64,000 nt of DNA from the NCBI GenBank assembly GCA_002917075.1, contig NTMA01000006.1, forward strand, positions 558,001 through 622,000, given 5' to 3'. Both the position numbers and the translations under genes were made by a program. Shown here one piece after another: positions 36,758-48,676 of the stretch (its first letter is position 1; every line of letters begins with the position of its first letter). The stretch is from Hawksworthiomyces lignivorus (taxonomy: Eukaryota > Ascomycota > Sordariomycetes > Ophiostomatales > Ophiostomataceae). The notes below the pieces were generated by a model. The model was not told the DNA's origin. It searched no databases and saw only the letters and a program-made list of their open reading frames with translations.

Positions 36758-39700
36758 GTTTGAGACAATGTTTTTTTTTTTTTTTTGGTAATGATCTATT
36801 TACACAGGGTAAAGAAAAAACGACGTAATGTAAAACAGCATGCATGCATTTACACCGGTCCCACAAACAAGCCGGAAGAGGGTCAAATGATTGGACGCCT
36901 CCCCTTGTGCAATGATTTGCTGTTGATCATTACTACGGGTTAGGATAATATACAATAAATGTGATCTGCGACGCAGAAAAGGTGGCTGTGTTCAATCCTG
37001 TGCCGGACAGGCATGTGGAAACAAAATTTACCCTGGCTATTCTCGCTTCCCTCTCAGCATGGGAAATGGAAGAAAAAAAGGGCGGCATGGGCTTGCGGTA
37101 CATTCTCCCATTCCGCCGCCGTGTCGAACCAAGATCAACACCGAAGAGGGTCGAGTCCAGGCCGCGAGTCGAAGATTACTTTCCACGCCGTTCTTCCTCG
37201 TGTTAATGAAATCTAGAGGCGCACAGACGAGTAAGACACGCCGGTCTTATCTGACAGCAGCATCTGAGTTCCACCGTCATTCATATCCCGTCAATAATAT
37301 ATAGCGTACGGGGGACAGTTCTTATTCCCTGCCCTGGACATGGCTTACAAAACGCCCACAAATTTAGAAACGCATTTTGGTAATCGGATTCTGACTTTGG
37401 TGAGAAGTGAAAACCAAAATAATGTGTGTAAAAAATCGATAAAAATCCACCATGGCCCGCAAGAGATGCCGATTTAGGATACGGCTTGGAACGACTCACG
37501 CTGCTGCCAGGTGAGCTGCCTTTGGGACGTAATATCAAGCAAGTCTCTCTTCTCGTCTCTTTTACACAGCAGATATTGCTGAGCCGCTCACGCACGTCTC
37601 AGCGAGAGAGGACGAACATTCTAGTGTTCGTATAATAGTTATATGTATGTACTCTATTTGATAGTCTTTGGTCTGGATGAGGTGCCCTGTGCGTTAGAAC
37701 CAACACAACACTACGTATTCGCAAGCACACTTTCTGCAAGAGAGCGGGATGTTGAAGGAAGGATAGTATATGTTCATCACATATATTACTCCGAGGAGTG
37801 CTATATCAAAAATCCCAACCCTTTATGCATCATGACCAGAATAGCCTTTTTGCCGTCGTTCAAACCACGCCCGCATTTGCATCAAGGGCTTGAGCGCCAG
37901 CCCGCTAAAAGTACTTTGTGCGTGGCATGCTTAGTTCTGCATCCTTGTCGCTGTATTGGGGTTCCTAGTCCTATTCGCGCTACAGACCTAGTATGCAGCA
38001 GGATTTGCCCATGCCTTCCCCTCATTCAAAATGTGAATCTTCACTGAATATCAAACAGGGACAGAAGCTGCACACAGCAAAATATGCGAAAGGGAATGAA
38101 CGCTAAGTACTGACGCAGTCCCCTCGTTTCCTGGATCCGCCCTAAACTTTACCTTTTGCACTATCGTGACCCAAATTGGTTGCATGCACACTATTGGGCG
38201 GGGTACACTTATTGGACCAAATCAAGCAGAACAAACGAAAAAATAAAAAAGAGAAAGCGAGAAAATGGGGCATAGTCTGTGAGCTTCCTTTCAGTATCCT
38301 TTGAAGGTCTTTTCACAGAGACAAGGTGGTCAGGATGGTCAGTGCAGTCAGTGCAGCCCTCGCCGGGTTGAGTATATTACTCCGTTGAAAAAGGTCTGTG
38401 CAAAAATAGCGACAAGGGGAGGACACCCAATTTCTCAGGCCTGTCAAATCTGTCTGTAAGTCGTCTGAAAGTATAGACGATGCCAGGTAGTGTAGGTGTG
38501 CCATCCTCCACACTTCTCTGCCTACTCCGTGCAAGTGGTGAAGGTTTGGTTCGGGTGACCCTCTTTTCCAAGTCCCAGCAGCCTCTTGCTCTGCCAAAAC
38601 CCCCTGCTAGCAGCACACACACTACTTTAGACACGCCTCTCCTAGATGCAAGAAATGCACACACTTGTAATTAGGTTTGGGATTGCGGAGAAGGCCACGG
38701 AGACGGAATTCACTTTGTCCCTCTTGCTATTGTTGGTCCTTCTGGGTCTGCACAAAGCCTCTTTGTCCTTTATGTAGGTTGGCTCGTTGGAGATGGATTT
38801 CAGTTGCACATCGTCTCCTTGCTTGACATGAATACGGTACGTGGGGTATTCTTTTCTGCCTGGTGTATGCATAGCGCGCCGTATAGCTTAAGGCATTGAA
38901 ATGAAGCCAGTAGCCTATATGCGGTATTGTGCCCTATTAACATGCAAGAAATTCCCGGAAAATCTTGAGAGCTATGTTTGCATGGGATGCGGAAAGCATT
39001 GCTTGCTTCCACAATTGCTCCTGCTTATGAAACGGCATGGACTGGACATGTTTGCCTTCTGTCTTCTCTCTTGCAGCCTTGTCAGGACGTTTCTTGTGCC
39101 AAGTGTCGTCTCGGTGACTTTGGTCCGCAAAAGAGATAACGGTACAGCCCTGCGAGGTACGAAGGTACTATCCGTACTCGTATGTGTTGCCATCAAGCAT
39201 GAAACAGAGAAATAAAAAACCAAGAAAATTGTGACGCCACAGTATCATCCAGCCATTGTAAACAGGGATGCTTTTGTCCTGGCTTTTCAGATGAAAGGCC
39301 CGTATGGCGTGCGAAGTATTCGCATGTATGCGTATATACGAACAGAGCAAGACGAGCCCTTGTTGCCATATCTAAGACTGATGCTTTTCTCAAACGGATG
39401 GAGACCAACAGACAGGGGGCGAGTCGAGAGAGGCAAGAGAGGGACACCTTCAACGTCTCTCATTCGTCCTCGCTTTCATTCTCGCTAGCAATCCCTCCTG
39501 CGCTCTCTCCGACTCTTTTCTGCAGCGGCCTTCTTTCGGTCCAACGTCGCAACAGCATTGTAAACCATTAACGCCGACCTAAATTAGCCATCGTTTTTTG
39601 CGTGTATTTTTGGGGATTTCTTTCTGAAGACCGAAAACTTAGATAGCCCCGTGTGACGTCGCAGCGGAAGGGTCAAAAATTTTATTGACTTTCTGGCAAA

Positions 39701-42700
39701 TTAGCTCTCGTACCTCATACTCTAAAGTACATATTGGTACTGTGCCATCTTGTAGGCAAGTTACAAGCCTCGTGGCGAGATTGACGGATCAGCAGCGGTA
39801 CCTCCGCGCGCCAGATAAACGATGAGACGAGTTTATAACAAATCTGCAGAGAATGTCTCCGTACGAGGCCTTGCTTGCGAGCTATACGGAGAAGGCATAC
39901 TCCCTAACATAGAAATAAACGGTACTACATACAAGTCAACTGGACCCATATACTCTTTCGGGGAAATGTAAAAATATCAATGGTCGGAGTTTGTCGTTTC
40001 CCTTTTTGGGAAGGAGCCATTTTCCAGGGGAGAGAGAAAGAGCAGGCGTCAACCAATTCCGTCATCACGAGAAAAGCGCGTCTTGGCTTTTATTTCAATG
40101 CTCTTGTGGCTCGCGCGAACCGGAAAGGGCAATTTCAGCTTTTCCTTTTATTTTCGTGGCGCGGTTTCTCTTGCTGGGGATCCCCTCAATAAAAAAAGGC
40201 CATTTGCGACGACTTTCATTGCCTGCGGCATGTGTGCCGTTCTTTCCGCCCTATGGAGCCTAGAGGAACAGACAGCAGCCCAATCTCGTCTTGTGATTCC
40301 GCTTTTCCATTAACGCTCTATGCTACTGTACTCACGCGTTAAAGATACGCAAAGAGACTACGTCGTATAGCTCTATCCATAGCCTTACTAATAGAAGCTG
40401 TTGTACTCCGTAATATGCGTAACTAAACATCTCGAGCAGGATTCAGCTCAACCGTTCTTTCAGCGTACTAGTACTTTGAGGAAAAAAAAAAAAAACAACG
40501 ACGAACATACTTGGTCGGCGACTGTTTGAGACCGCAGCTGTCGACTGGGAGCCATCGCCGACTGCTGGCAGCCGCGTGAGGTTTACCTGCTGCTTTCAGT
40601 TGTTTGGGCGGTTTCTTTATCCCATTCGACCTGCCTCCCAGGCTGCCTTTTCTCGCGCATCTAAATTACATTTTTGACAACTCGCGCATGGACCAATCAG
40701 CAATTGGGACCCATTTGCCCCTTGTCACAGGTCCGCCGAGCCAAGAAGGGCTTAATTCTAGCTCTACTGGTCCAGTCTCACTTAGTTTTGGCGGCACGGT
40801 CTCTTTCCTCATTCTGTAAGCTGATGGATGGGGTTTAATTGCTGTCACGGAATTTGCCTCTCGCTTCTCTCTCTGATGTGCAACTATACCTCTGTTAAGT
40901 TAACCTTAATGTTTTTTATTCTTTTCTAGAAGCTGTTTTGTTTCCTCATGGAGAGCACTTGTGCAAGCAGTCGAGGCAGCGCTATTATCCCTTGCGCCTA
41001 CAAGTACACAGAAAGCACTACGGTCAGGATACGGCTGCCGCTTATTATTGCCATTTCTTCACTAGATTTTTCCACTTTGGGAACTTCGGTCTTCTGGCGG
41101 CGTTTTTCGTGTCGCTGTTTGGTTCCAGAAGCACAAACATTAAAGATACCGAAGAAGAAACGCATTGCTCATTTGAATGATCTACGCCTAATAATTTACC
41201 AGATACTCCGTAGCACCAAATGGTCCGAATATGAGGCACCTCACATGTATTTCCTTCCCGTCCATGTCTCCACTTCTGCCTATCGATGCATTTTGAATCC
41301 GGGATACTGCGTTTTGTTTTTGTAGTTCTTGGCCTCTAGTGAGACACTGGTAGCCGGTGCGGAACCGTGAGTGGACGAAATGCCTAGCTTCCACGCTATG
41401 AGCGGCTGTATTCATTCTGTCATGCTTTTTTCCCACGTTCAGAAACCCCTCCGACTGTCTCACCGTATCTTACGTGCTAGCAGTACTCGTTTTTCGTCAG
41501 CGATGACAATTGCAGTAGCCAGAGCGAACAGAGAGCATGACATGGAACTACTTCCTGTCGAAGTGGATAGTGCGGCTTCGTTTTTCCTCATCGATAGTCT
41601 GGCCCTAAGGCCGAAATGCAACTGCACTAGGCGAAGAGAGAGGAAAGAAGAACCAGAGACGAGAAGCGGACGTCTTGAAGCACGAGGCACTCTCCTGCAG
41701 TCATATGTTCTCTTGGTCAGCCAGGAAACATGCATCCTATCTTCCACGATCATATTGTTTCGCAGTGCCTATCATTTGTTTCCTTTTGTGCTTGTATTTA
41801 TGTTTCGGATCGTATCGATCAATCTTCAAGACTCTCTGTTGACAGTTTGACGAGCATTGTCTGTATTACACACCCTCCAGCCATACCTCCCTGCCCGCCA
41901 GACTGGCTACGCGGCGGCGTCATTCGGGGACTTGCCGCTCGCGGGTAGCTGCGATCAACGCCCTCCCACACCTTCTTTTTTCGCTTTGGAGCCTCTGGAT
42001 CGCCTCGTCGCTGCTAATTCTCTCCCTTCTTTCACTCCCTTCCCCTCCCCTCCCTGCCCTCCACACCAACCATATTTCTTATCTCCTTGCGGAGCATTCC
42101 ATCGCTCACACACACTCACAGGCGCGCGCGCACACCGCACACACACTGTCCTCACCCTACGAATACAATGCCGTCCGCCCACCACTATCAACCGCTCCAC
42201 CATTTCTCCACAGCCGTGCCGACAGACCATGGCAGAGTACCACCACGATCAACAAAAAAAGTTGGTGTTGCTCTGCTGCTGCTTGCTGCTGCTGCTAGCC
42301 GCCTTTCCTGTTCTCTGGGACATCTTTGTCCATGGCTGTGGGAAGAAGACGCTTTGTGTTTGTGTGTAGGTACGTGTAGTACCTGCGTGCCCACGCACAA
42401 CAGTAAAATGTGGTGGGTGCTAGATGTGCAGCTACAAGACACATTTCTTGTAACCTGCATACTCGCAACTTTTCACGAAAAGAAAAATAATACGGTCTTG
42501 CGCTGCATCAGATGCTATCATCAGATGCTAGCATCTTACACGGGCATTGCCAGCAGGGACAGTAAGATACCGCAATGCCGACGGAGGAATTGTGAGACAG
42601 AATCCCCGGTTTATTCTGGAGTTCTCTCGTATCCTGCAAAGAGTTTCGAACAATTGCGTCGCGTCCAGACTTCTCCGTATCTGCCTGCGTCGTATCGCTC

Positions 42701-43227
42701 TTCAAACCATGCAGTGGGCTCCGTTCTGTATGCGACACAGATTAGCAAAGAGAGAGGGGCGCGCTAGCGCAGAAGCCAAGCATGTTCATTTTTCTAAAAG
42801 TGTGACCTTTCGGTCGTCCCCACAAAACTGGTCATAGCTTGGCCCGTCCTTTTTCTTGGTTTGGCCTAGTCGCGACCAGTCTGCAACTCCATCTGCATCT
42901 AATGTCGTTTGCATGCTGCGCTCTCCAGCAAGTGATCTCAGCAATATCTGTAAGCATATTTCGCCTCTAGGATGTGCTTCTCTACGAAGACGAACAAAAT
43001 GCGAAGCATGAGACAGACGAAATGCGAATGACAGCATGTGAAAGGAGAGAAGACAATGCAAGGAGCGAACAGCCCCTAAGAAAGGACGCTGATGCAACTG
43101 AACCACAGATGTTGAGCCTGCTATTCGCCTGTTCCTCACATATTACGCCGTATGCATATTCGTATCTCAAGTGTTTTCTCCGACCGGTTCTGTGCTGCTG
43201 TTTTTCCTTGCCTATATTTCTTTCTTT

Positions 43228-43229
<2 letters not shown>

Positions 43230-43260
<31 letters not shown>
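43230..43260. repeat. T31 homopolymer
   Basis: 31 consecutive T on the + strand; the longest homopolymer noticed in the window. Confidence 0.85.
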
Positions 43261-43261
<1 letters not shown>

Positions 43262-43819
43262 GCCGTTGAAGATCTATCAAAAGGCCAATGCAAGAAGTAA
43301 GCCGATATTTCTAGAATGCGCTCATCAGCTGCAACTCTATGTTCCTTCATTTCTTGCCCCCTCCCTCTCACTTCCACATTTCTGAGCGCCTCGTCCGAAA
43401 AGAACCAAGCGAGACTACGTCCCGCTAAGCCGTCCTAGGCCTGGCGCGAGCCCAACTAACAGAAATAATAAACCTGCCTTCTTAACGAGCCCCTTTTCAA
43501 GATTGACAGCTTCCTCCCGCCTGACGCCATCTTCCAGGACTAGTTGGAAGTTTCTGAGCTGCTGGTTGGAAATCACGGTATATCCAACTGACTATTTTGT
43601 ACGACTACGGCGTACGAGTACGAATTTGTGGCTTAAATATGGGCTGCAATACACTAGTCATACTTGGTACGGGAGCGCTTCGCTCTTGACCTCAAGGCCG
43701 ACGCTATTATGTATTGGTATTGTTTTTGTATTTCAACCAAGTGCAGATTTACGACGCTGGGACGTACGAGAAATACGTCGGTCCTCGTGCAAAATAGTAA
43801 AACATAGTAAACGTATTGG

Positions 43820-45594
43820 ACGCCGTTCATAGCTCTTCCCTGAAGCCTTTCCCGTGCTCCTTTTGTTCCGCACTCTCCGTCTTTGTCAACTACCCCTGCT
43901 TTGTATCTTTGAATGCCTCTTTCCACTTTCCTCTTTGTATCTGGGTCCCCTGCACATTAAATATTACCTCTTTTCTTTTCTCTCTTTCGTCTGGTCTGCT
44001 CTCGTTGGTCTCTGCGCTGCGTTTTCTCTTCCTTCTCTTTCTGTTTTTCCCTCTTTCATTTTGTTTTGGTTTGTTATCGCCGCGTCTCGTGTCTCGACTT
44101 TCTGTCGATTTAATTTGCTACCTCCGCTCCTTACGAGTGCCTTGTTTTGTAGCTTGTGCCCCGTATGCATCGTATGTACCCATTATTCATATTTTCTTCC
44201 GTAATCGTCTATCTGCTAGTACTCGTACAATTCGTCGCTCTCAAAACGGCTTGGTTCCCCTTTTCGTTCCTCAATTTCTAGTGTCTCCTTCTTCTTTTCC
44301 CTCCCCTCCCTCCTCTTGCCTTCCCGTAGATCCACTACCACGCATTTCCCTTGAACCACAATCCTCCCTAAAGCTCATCATCGACACGGGACGTCCCCCC
44401 CACTCCCTCTCTCACGCCCTCACTTTTGTGCACTCCCCCTTCTGTGCAAAAGTTCCCGCAATCCAAACGCATATTGTCCAAACTTCCCCATCGTGCCTTG
44501 TGTGCTTCCTCTCGAGCATTAAATTCGTTCTTTTATTATTCACAATCTCATCTCCTGCTTGGTTATTCATTTTCTCTTCTTTCTTGCCCCCCCCCCCCCC
44601 CCCCCCCCACTTTTCACCCGACCAGCCCTCTCGTTTTGCCCTGCTGGCATTTCTCGCTCTGCCCTTCTTTCCCTTCGCCTTTCCTAACTGCTTTTTATTT
44701 TTTTGCTGACTGAGCTGATGTCCTCAATTTTTCTGATGACTTTTTCCTGACTACACACAATCATCCACGCAAGCGTCTCGAATCAATCTGCAGTGTGTAG
44801 TAATCACAAAAAAGTCACTCTCCACTCATTCTTCGAGACCAACCAACAAAAACAGGGCAGACCAAGCGAAGCCAGCAACCAAGCACGAAGCCTGGTGCCC
44901 GCGCCAGCGCCAGCTCTGAGAGCAACAACCGGTGCGAGTAGCCGCAAGCTGCACGAGCAGCAAAAAGGACAAGCAGCTCGTGAATCCAATCGCAAGCTGT
45001 CTCCAAGAGGTAAAGCTTCCCCTCGCGGTCTCGCCTCTCGCTCTTCTCTAGTTCACTGTCCACTTCTTTCTCATCGCCGCCAAAATCACACAACACTTCG
45101 AACGTCCTTCACCTGCAGTATCATTACCACTACCGCTGTCATCCACCCCCCAGCCACGCGAATTATCCCCCCAATTTCCCCATTTCCTAATTTCCCAGAA
45201 GAGCTCCATTCCATCGTCGGACGGTTTTCTTGGCCTGGGTCCGCTCCCGCAGACGCGCTTCTGATCAGCAGCGCAGCACCAGTGGCATCAGCACCAGCAT
45301 CCAATACCCTCGTGTTTGCGCTTTCCCATCCTCTCGTCTCCCTCTTCCTCCCTGCCTCTCTCTATAGCTCTGTGCCGCGCCTGCTCCCCTCCCCCCCTCT
45401 CTTTTATATCCTTCCTCTTGTATTTTCTTCATCTCAGCGGAGTCGATTATCATCTTGAACTCCGTCTACTCTTTTCCCACACCCCTCTTCTCCACCCCCT
45501 ACCTTGCTCGCTGAGTCAGAGCGTGCTAAAACGGAAATAGTTCAAGAAGGCATAAAAAAGATATAAGCGAACATCCAGCACCAGACCAGAAAGT
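43820..45594 (+). other. Pyrimidine-rich presumed promoter/leader of the KapC-like gene
   Basis: About 1.8 kb in which C and T dominate the + strand, ending at the bZIP ATG. Many in-frame stops are absent only because of composition; the apparent open frames are low-complexity Ser/Leu/Phe/Pro strings. Fungal transcription starts often sit in or after CT-rich tracts, so a long leader is plausible but not shown. Confidence 0.4.
44587..44608. repeat. C22 homopolymer
   Basis: 22 consecutive C on the + strand within the pyrimidine-rich region upstream of the bZIP gene. Confidence 0.88.
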
Positions 45595-47794
45595 ATGGCG
45601 AGAGGAAGGCGGACCGCCAACACTACGGCCGCACCCTCAAATGGTGAGTCTCATTATTCTCCAGCCCCAGTCCTGACGCCGTATCATTGTCGTTTGGCAC
45701 ACGCATTCTCTTCTTCCTCTCCCCTCCGTTCTCCTTTTACCGCATCTGGCATCGCAGCGCCCACCGTTTCTGCGCGCAGTGTAGTTTGTGTGCTTGGTCA
45801 TCCTGTTTTCTTTCCCCTCTTCTGTTGCTTCCTATTGCTCTTTTCGTCTTAGATGGGGTTTCCCAGATACGCTTCGTCACCTCGCACCGGAGCGGATATG
45901 ACCTCTTGCTTCCCTCTTATCTCGATATGATTCTTGCTTCTTTGCATGCCTGGATATCTATCTTGTCTTGTTGAGCCCTATAGTAATCTCGTTTCAACTT
46001 ATTTTGTCTGGGTTCTATTTCGTCATGTTCATCCTCCCTTTTTAGAAGAATTATATCCTGCCATGTCTTCGGTTTTGTCTTACATATCATTCCCACTATT
46101 ATTCTCTTAGCCACCCGTCTCGGAATTAGGGATTTCCCCAAGTATACAGTGCACTTGTTTTCTATTGCCAGTTCCCGCTACTGCGAGCTTTGCCTTCCGC
46201 CGTCCTTAAAAACGGCACCTCGCCCCTTCTGTCCTTGATTACGAAATCGAGAACCCTTACCTCATCTTCTCCCGCTTTCAACTTACACCCTCCAGAGGGC
46301 AATTGACATTTGCATACATTATCGCACATTTGCACTCACATCCGCACTCGAAATTCGTTCATTTTGCATTTGTTTATTACAGCAGTCATCCCTCTTCCTT
46401 GTTTTATTATTTAGTTTTTTGTGCGACGCATACTCGTCTCACAACTTTGCATGCGCCTTGTGCTTCACACCGCCTGTGACTTGGCTATTTTGCTGACTGA
46501 TGCTGTGCGCTTGTCGCTCTGCGTTCTCTCGCGTTCTCAGAACCCCAGCCTTCTTCGTCTTCGATAGACGATTTTGACGCCGAGGCTAGTCTACTGGCTT
46601 TGCAAAAGCACGTTGACGCTGCCTCTTCAGCAACAAACCAGGGTGCAAACGGCTCTGCTCAAGCCGACGCTGGAACCCAGCAGCCACCAGCTATAGCAAG
46701 TGTCGCTGCCCCGGCCACGCAACCTTTGGCGCCAGGTCAGTTGTACGCTGCATCCGCCGCCCAGCTTTTTGCGCGACAGAATCAAGCCGCCGCGCTGGAA
46801 TCCGATCCGGAGTCCCAGATCCATCCCGATCTTCGGTCTGTCCAGGCTTCCATCCAATCGGCCGCACAAGCCACTTCTTACACCACCGTGTCAAACGCTG
46901 CTTCGCAAATCATGTCTTCTGCTATCTCGGCCCAGCCACCACAGTCCGCCGCGGCACCTACGTCTGTGCTTCCACAAGGCGCGGGTTCTATGCCTGCGCC
47001 GGCTCCGACCCAGATTGAGTCGCCAGTGGCAGACGGTCGCAAAGGGCCGCGGCGAGAGCTGTCGCAGTCTAAGCGTGCTGCGCAAAATCGGGCTGCACAG
47101 GTAAGCTGAGTGCTTTTCATGAACACACCAGTAGCCAAGATGCCTAAGCTGCTTTACTTACACCATCTTCTAGAGAGCTTTCCGCCAACGAAAGGAAGGG
47201 TACATCAAGAAACTCGAGCAGCAGGTGCAGGACTACGCCGAGATGGAAAACCAATTCAAGGCCATCCAGTCCGAAAATTATGCTCTGCGCGAGTATATCA
47301 TTCACCTTCAGTCAAAGTTGCTAGACGCTAAGGCCGATCTACCGCAGCCACCACCGAATCTGAACTTGCCCGCTCCGGGCTCATCCATCTTGGGTCTGGG
47401 CACCTCGGCATCAACTGCTGCCGCCAACCTTCTCGCAAATGCTGCTGCCGCAGCAGCTCTCCAACAACAGCAGCAGCAGCAACGGCAGCAGCAGCAGCAG
47501 CAGCAACAACAGGCACAACCGGCGCAACAAACTCCGGTTCCTGTGCCAGTGTTGCCAGCAACAGCACCGGCGGTTGCTGCGCCAGCACCAGCTATCGACA
47601 ACGACATCCCGCTGGCCCGCGTGGCCCAGGCCGTGGCGCAACTGGGTAACGGCGGCGGCATCAAGGAGGAGTCATCTAAGGAACACCAGAAGTCGCAGCC
47701 TGAAGATGCCATGGACACTTCCCCAGATGAAATTGACCGCCAGCTACAGACACCTGCAGAAACGCTAACGGCAACTCCAGTAGCGTCGATGTAG
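45595..47794 (+). CDS. kapC: KapC-like bZIP transcription factor (AP-1/Yap-related)
   Basis: Nuclear DNA-binding regulator. Three exons: 45595-45643, 46541-47100, 47174-47794; 409 residues. The basic region is intact: SKRAAQNRAAQ then RAFRQRKEGYIKKLEQQV, with the NxxAQxxFR signature at residues 199-207; the 73-nt intron 2 cuts it between Q203 and R204. A short leucine zipper follows and then SENYALREYIIHLQSKLLDA, the block that marks the KapC group. Flanks are Ala/Pro/Gln-rich, with Q7-R-Q9 coded by a CAG tract. Intron 1 is 897 nt, far longer than any other here; it rests on a good donor (GTGAGT), a pyrimidine-rich acceptor and frame continuity, so exon 1 (16 residues) is less certain than the rest. 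No Yap1-type C-terminal Cys-rich domain is visible. Confidence 0.85.
47462..47513 (+). repeat. CAG/CAA tract coding for poly-Gln in the bZIP protein
   Basis: CAA/CAG repeat coding seven Gln, one Arg and nine Gln, C-terminal to the zipper. Confidence 0.88.
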
Positions 47795-48676
47795 GACAAT
47801 GTATCATGGCCTGATATTTATTTGTTTGATTACACGAAACAGGCCGAGTTGGGCACATACCATGATTATGTCTTTTTTTTTGTGTACTTTGTTGATTAGA
47901 GGTGCGATACCTCATACAGTATTGTCTTCGCAATATTATTTCTAATCGTCAATCTTTTGCTGTTTCTATGGGACAAAGAAAGAAAGACACGAAGGAGAAG
48001 GGAAAAAGGGGGGCTGGGTCTGGGGCGTTTATTTACAGGCTGTTTCTGTTATCCTATAATCTTTATTTTTTTTGTTTGTTTCTTTTGGTTCTTTACTCTT
48101 TTTTATCTGATTTACTCTTTCATGTCTCATTTCGCTTTTAAGCTGTGCTCGTCTCTTCGGATTTCTCAAGGCGGCCCATCTTGTGCTCCTTTCGTCTCTG
48201 CGGTACTTTGGGGGTTTCCTTTCAGACCCTTCCCTATGAATGATTTTATGGGTTTTTGTTTGCGGCTTGTAAGGAAATATTCAGAGTCGCGCAAAATCTC
48301 GACAGTTGCATGACCTCACCATTACCCCTTTTACTCTTTTATGTGTTCATATTGTTTTATTGCACATATTTTAGCATCCGACAAACTATCTAAAGTTGCA
48401 AGACAAAAAAATGAAATACCACCCAGAAAGCATGTGAGAAATATGGTGGCCCTCTGCAGTCTTGGACCCATTTTATGCGAAAAGTCGTAATCGCTCCGTC
48501 AATATTCGCTTCGTCCAGGTAACTCTGATTAGACATATATGGTACAAAAAAAGATCCAACCCACCATGCCCACAGCAAGCATCCATCAGCCAGCACAGAA
48601 AGCAACAGAAATAAACGCCAGTCCCATTTGCTTCTTTTTTCTCGTTTTCTCGCTGCTCTAATTCTCTTCTTCGGGT
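47795..48676. other. Convergent 3' spacer between the bZIP gene and ARP5
   Basis: About 880 bp, T-rich on the + strand near the bZIP stop. No gene seen; presumably the two 3' UTRs. Confidence 0.55.

Larger units (their letters stand above)
36758..45594. other. 8.8-kb gene-poor region upstream of the KapC-like gene
   Basis: No open frame here shows a recognisable domain or a plausible spliced model. Contents seen: a T run just after DPB4 (~36771), a CA/GC-rich patch near 42105-42150, a T31 run (43230-43260), and from ~43820 to the bZIP start a strongly pyrimidine-rich + strand with a C22 run (44587-44608). The last ~1.7 kb may be the promoter and long 5' leader of the bZIP gene (inference). 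Confidence 0.5.

Noticed and set aside
29780..42680. Repeated ACTCCGTA-type words in the gene-poor regions
   Set aside because: About ten copies of the 7-mer on both strands over 64 kb is close to chance expectation, and they share no flanking sequence that would suggest a mobile element.
43816..44709. A 297-codon open frame in the pyrimidine-rich region upstream of the bZIP gene
   Set aside because: It is open because CT-rich DNA lacks stop codons. The translation is a Phe/Ser/Leu/Pro string passing through the C22 run, with no recognisable domain.
44705..44756. CTGATGA- and CTGA-like words resembling a C/D-box snoRNA
   Set aside because: The boxes are too close together, the C box is imperfect and there is no terminal stem.
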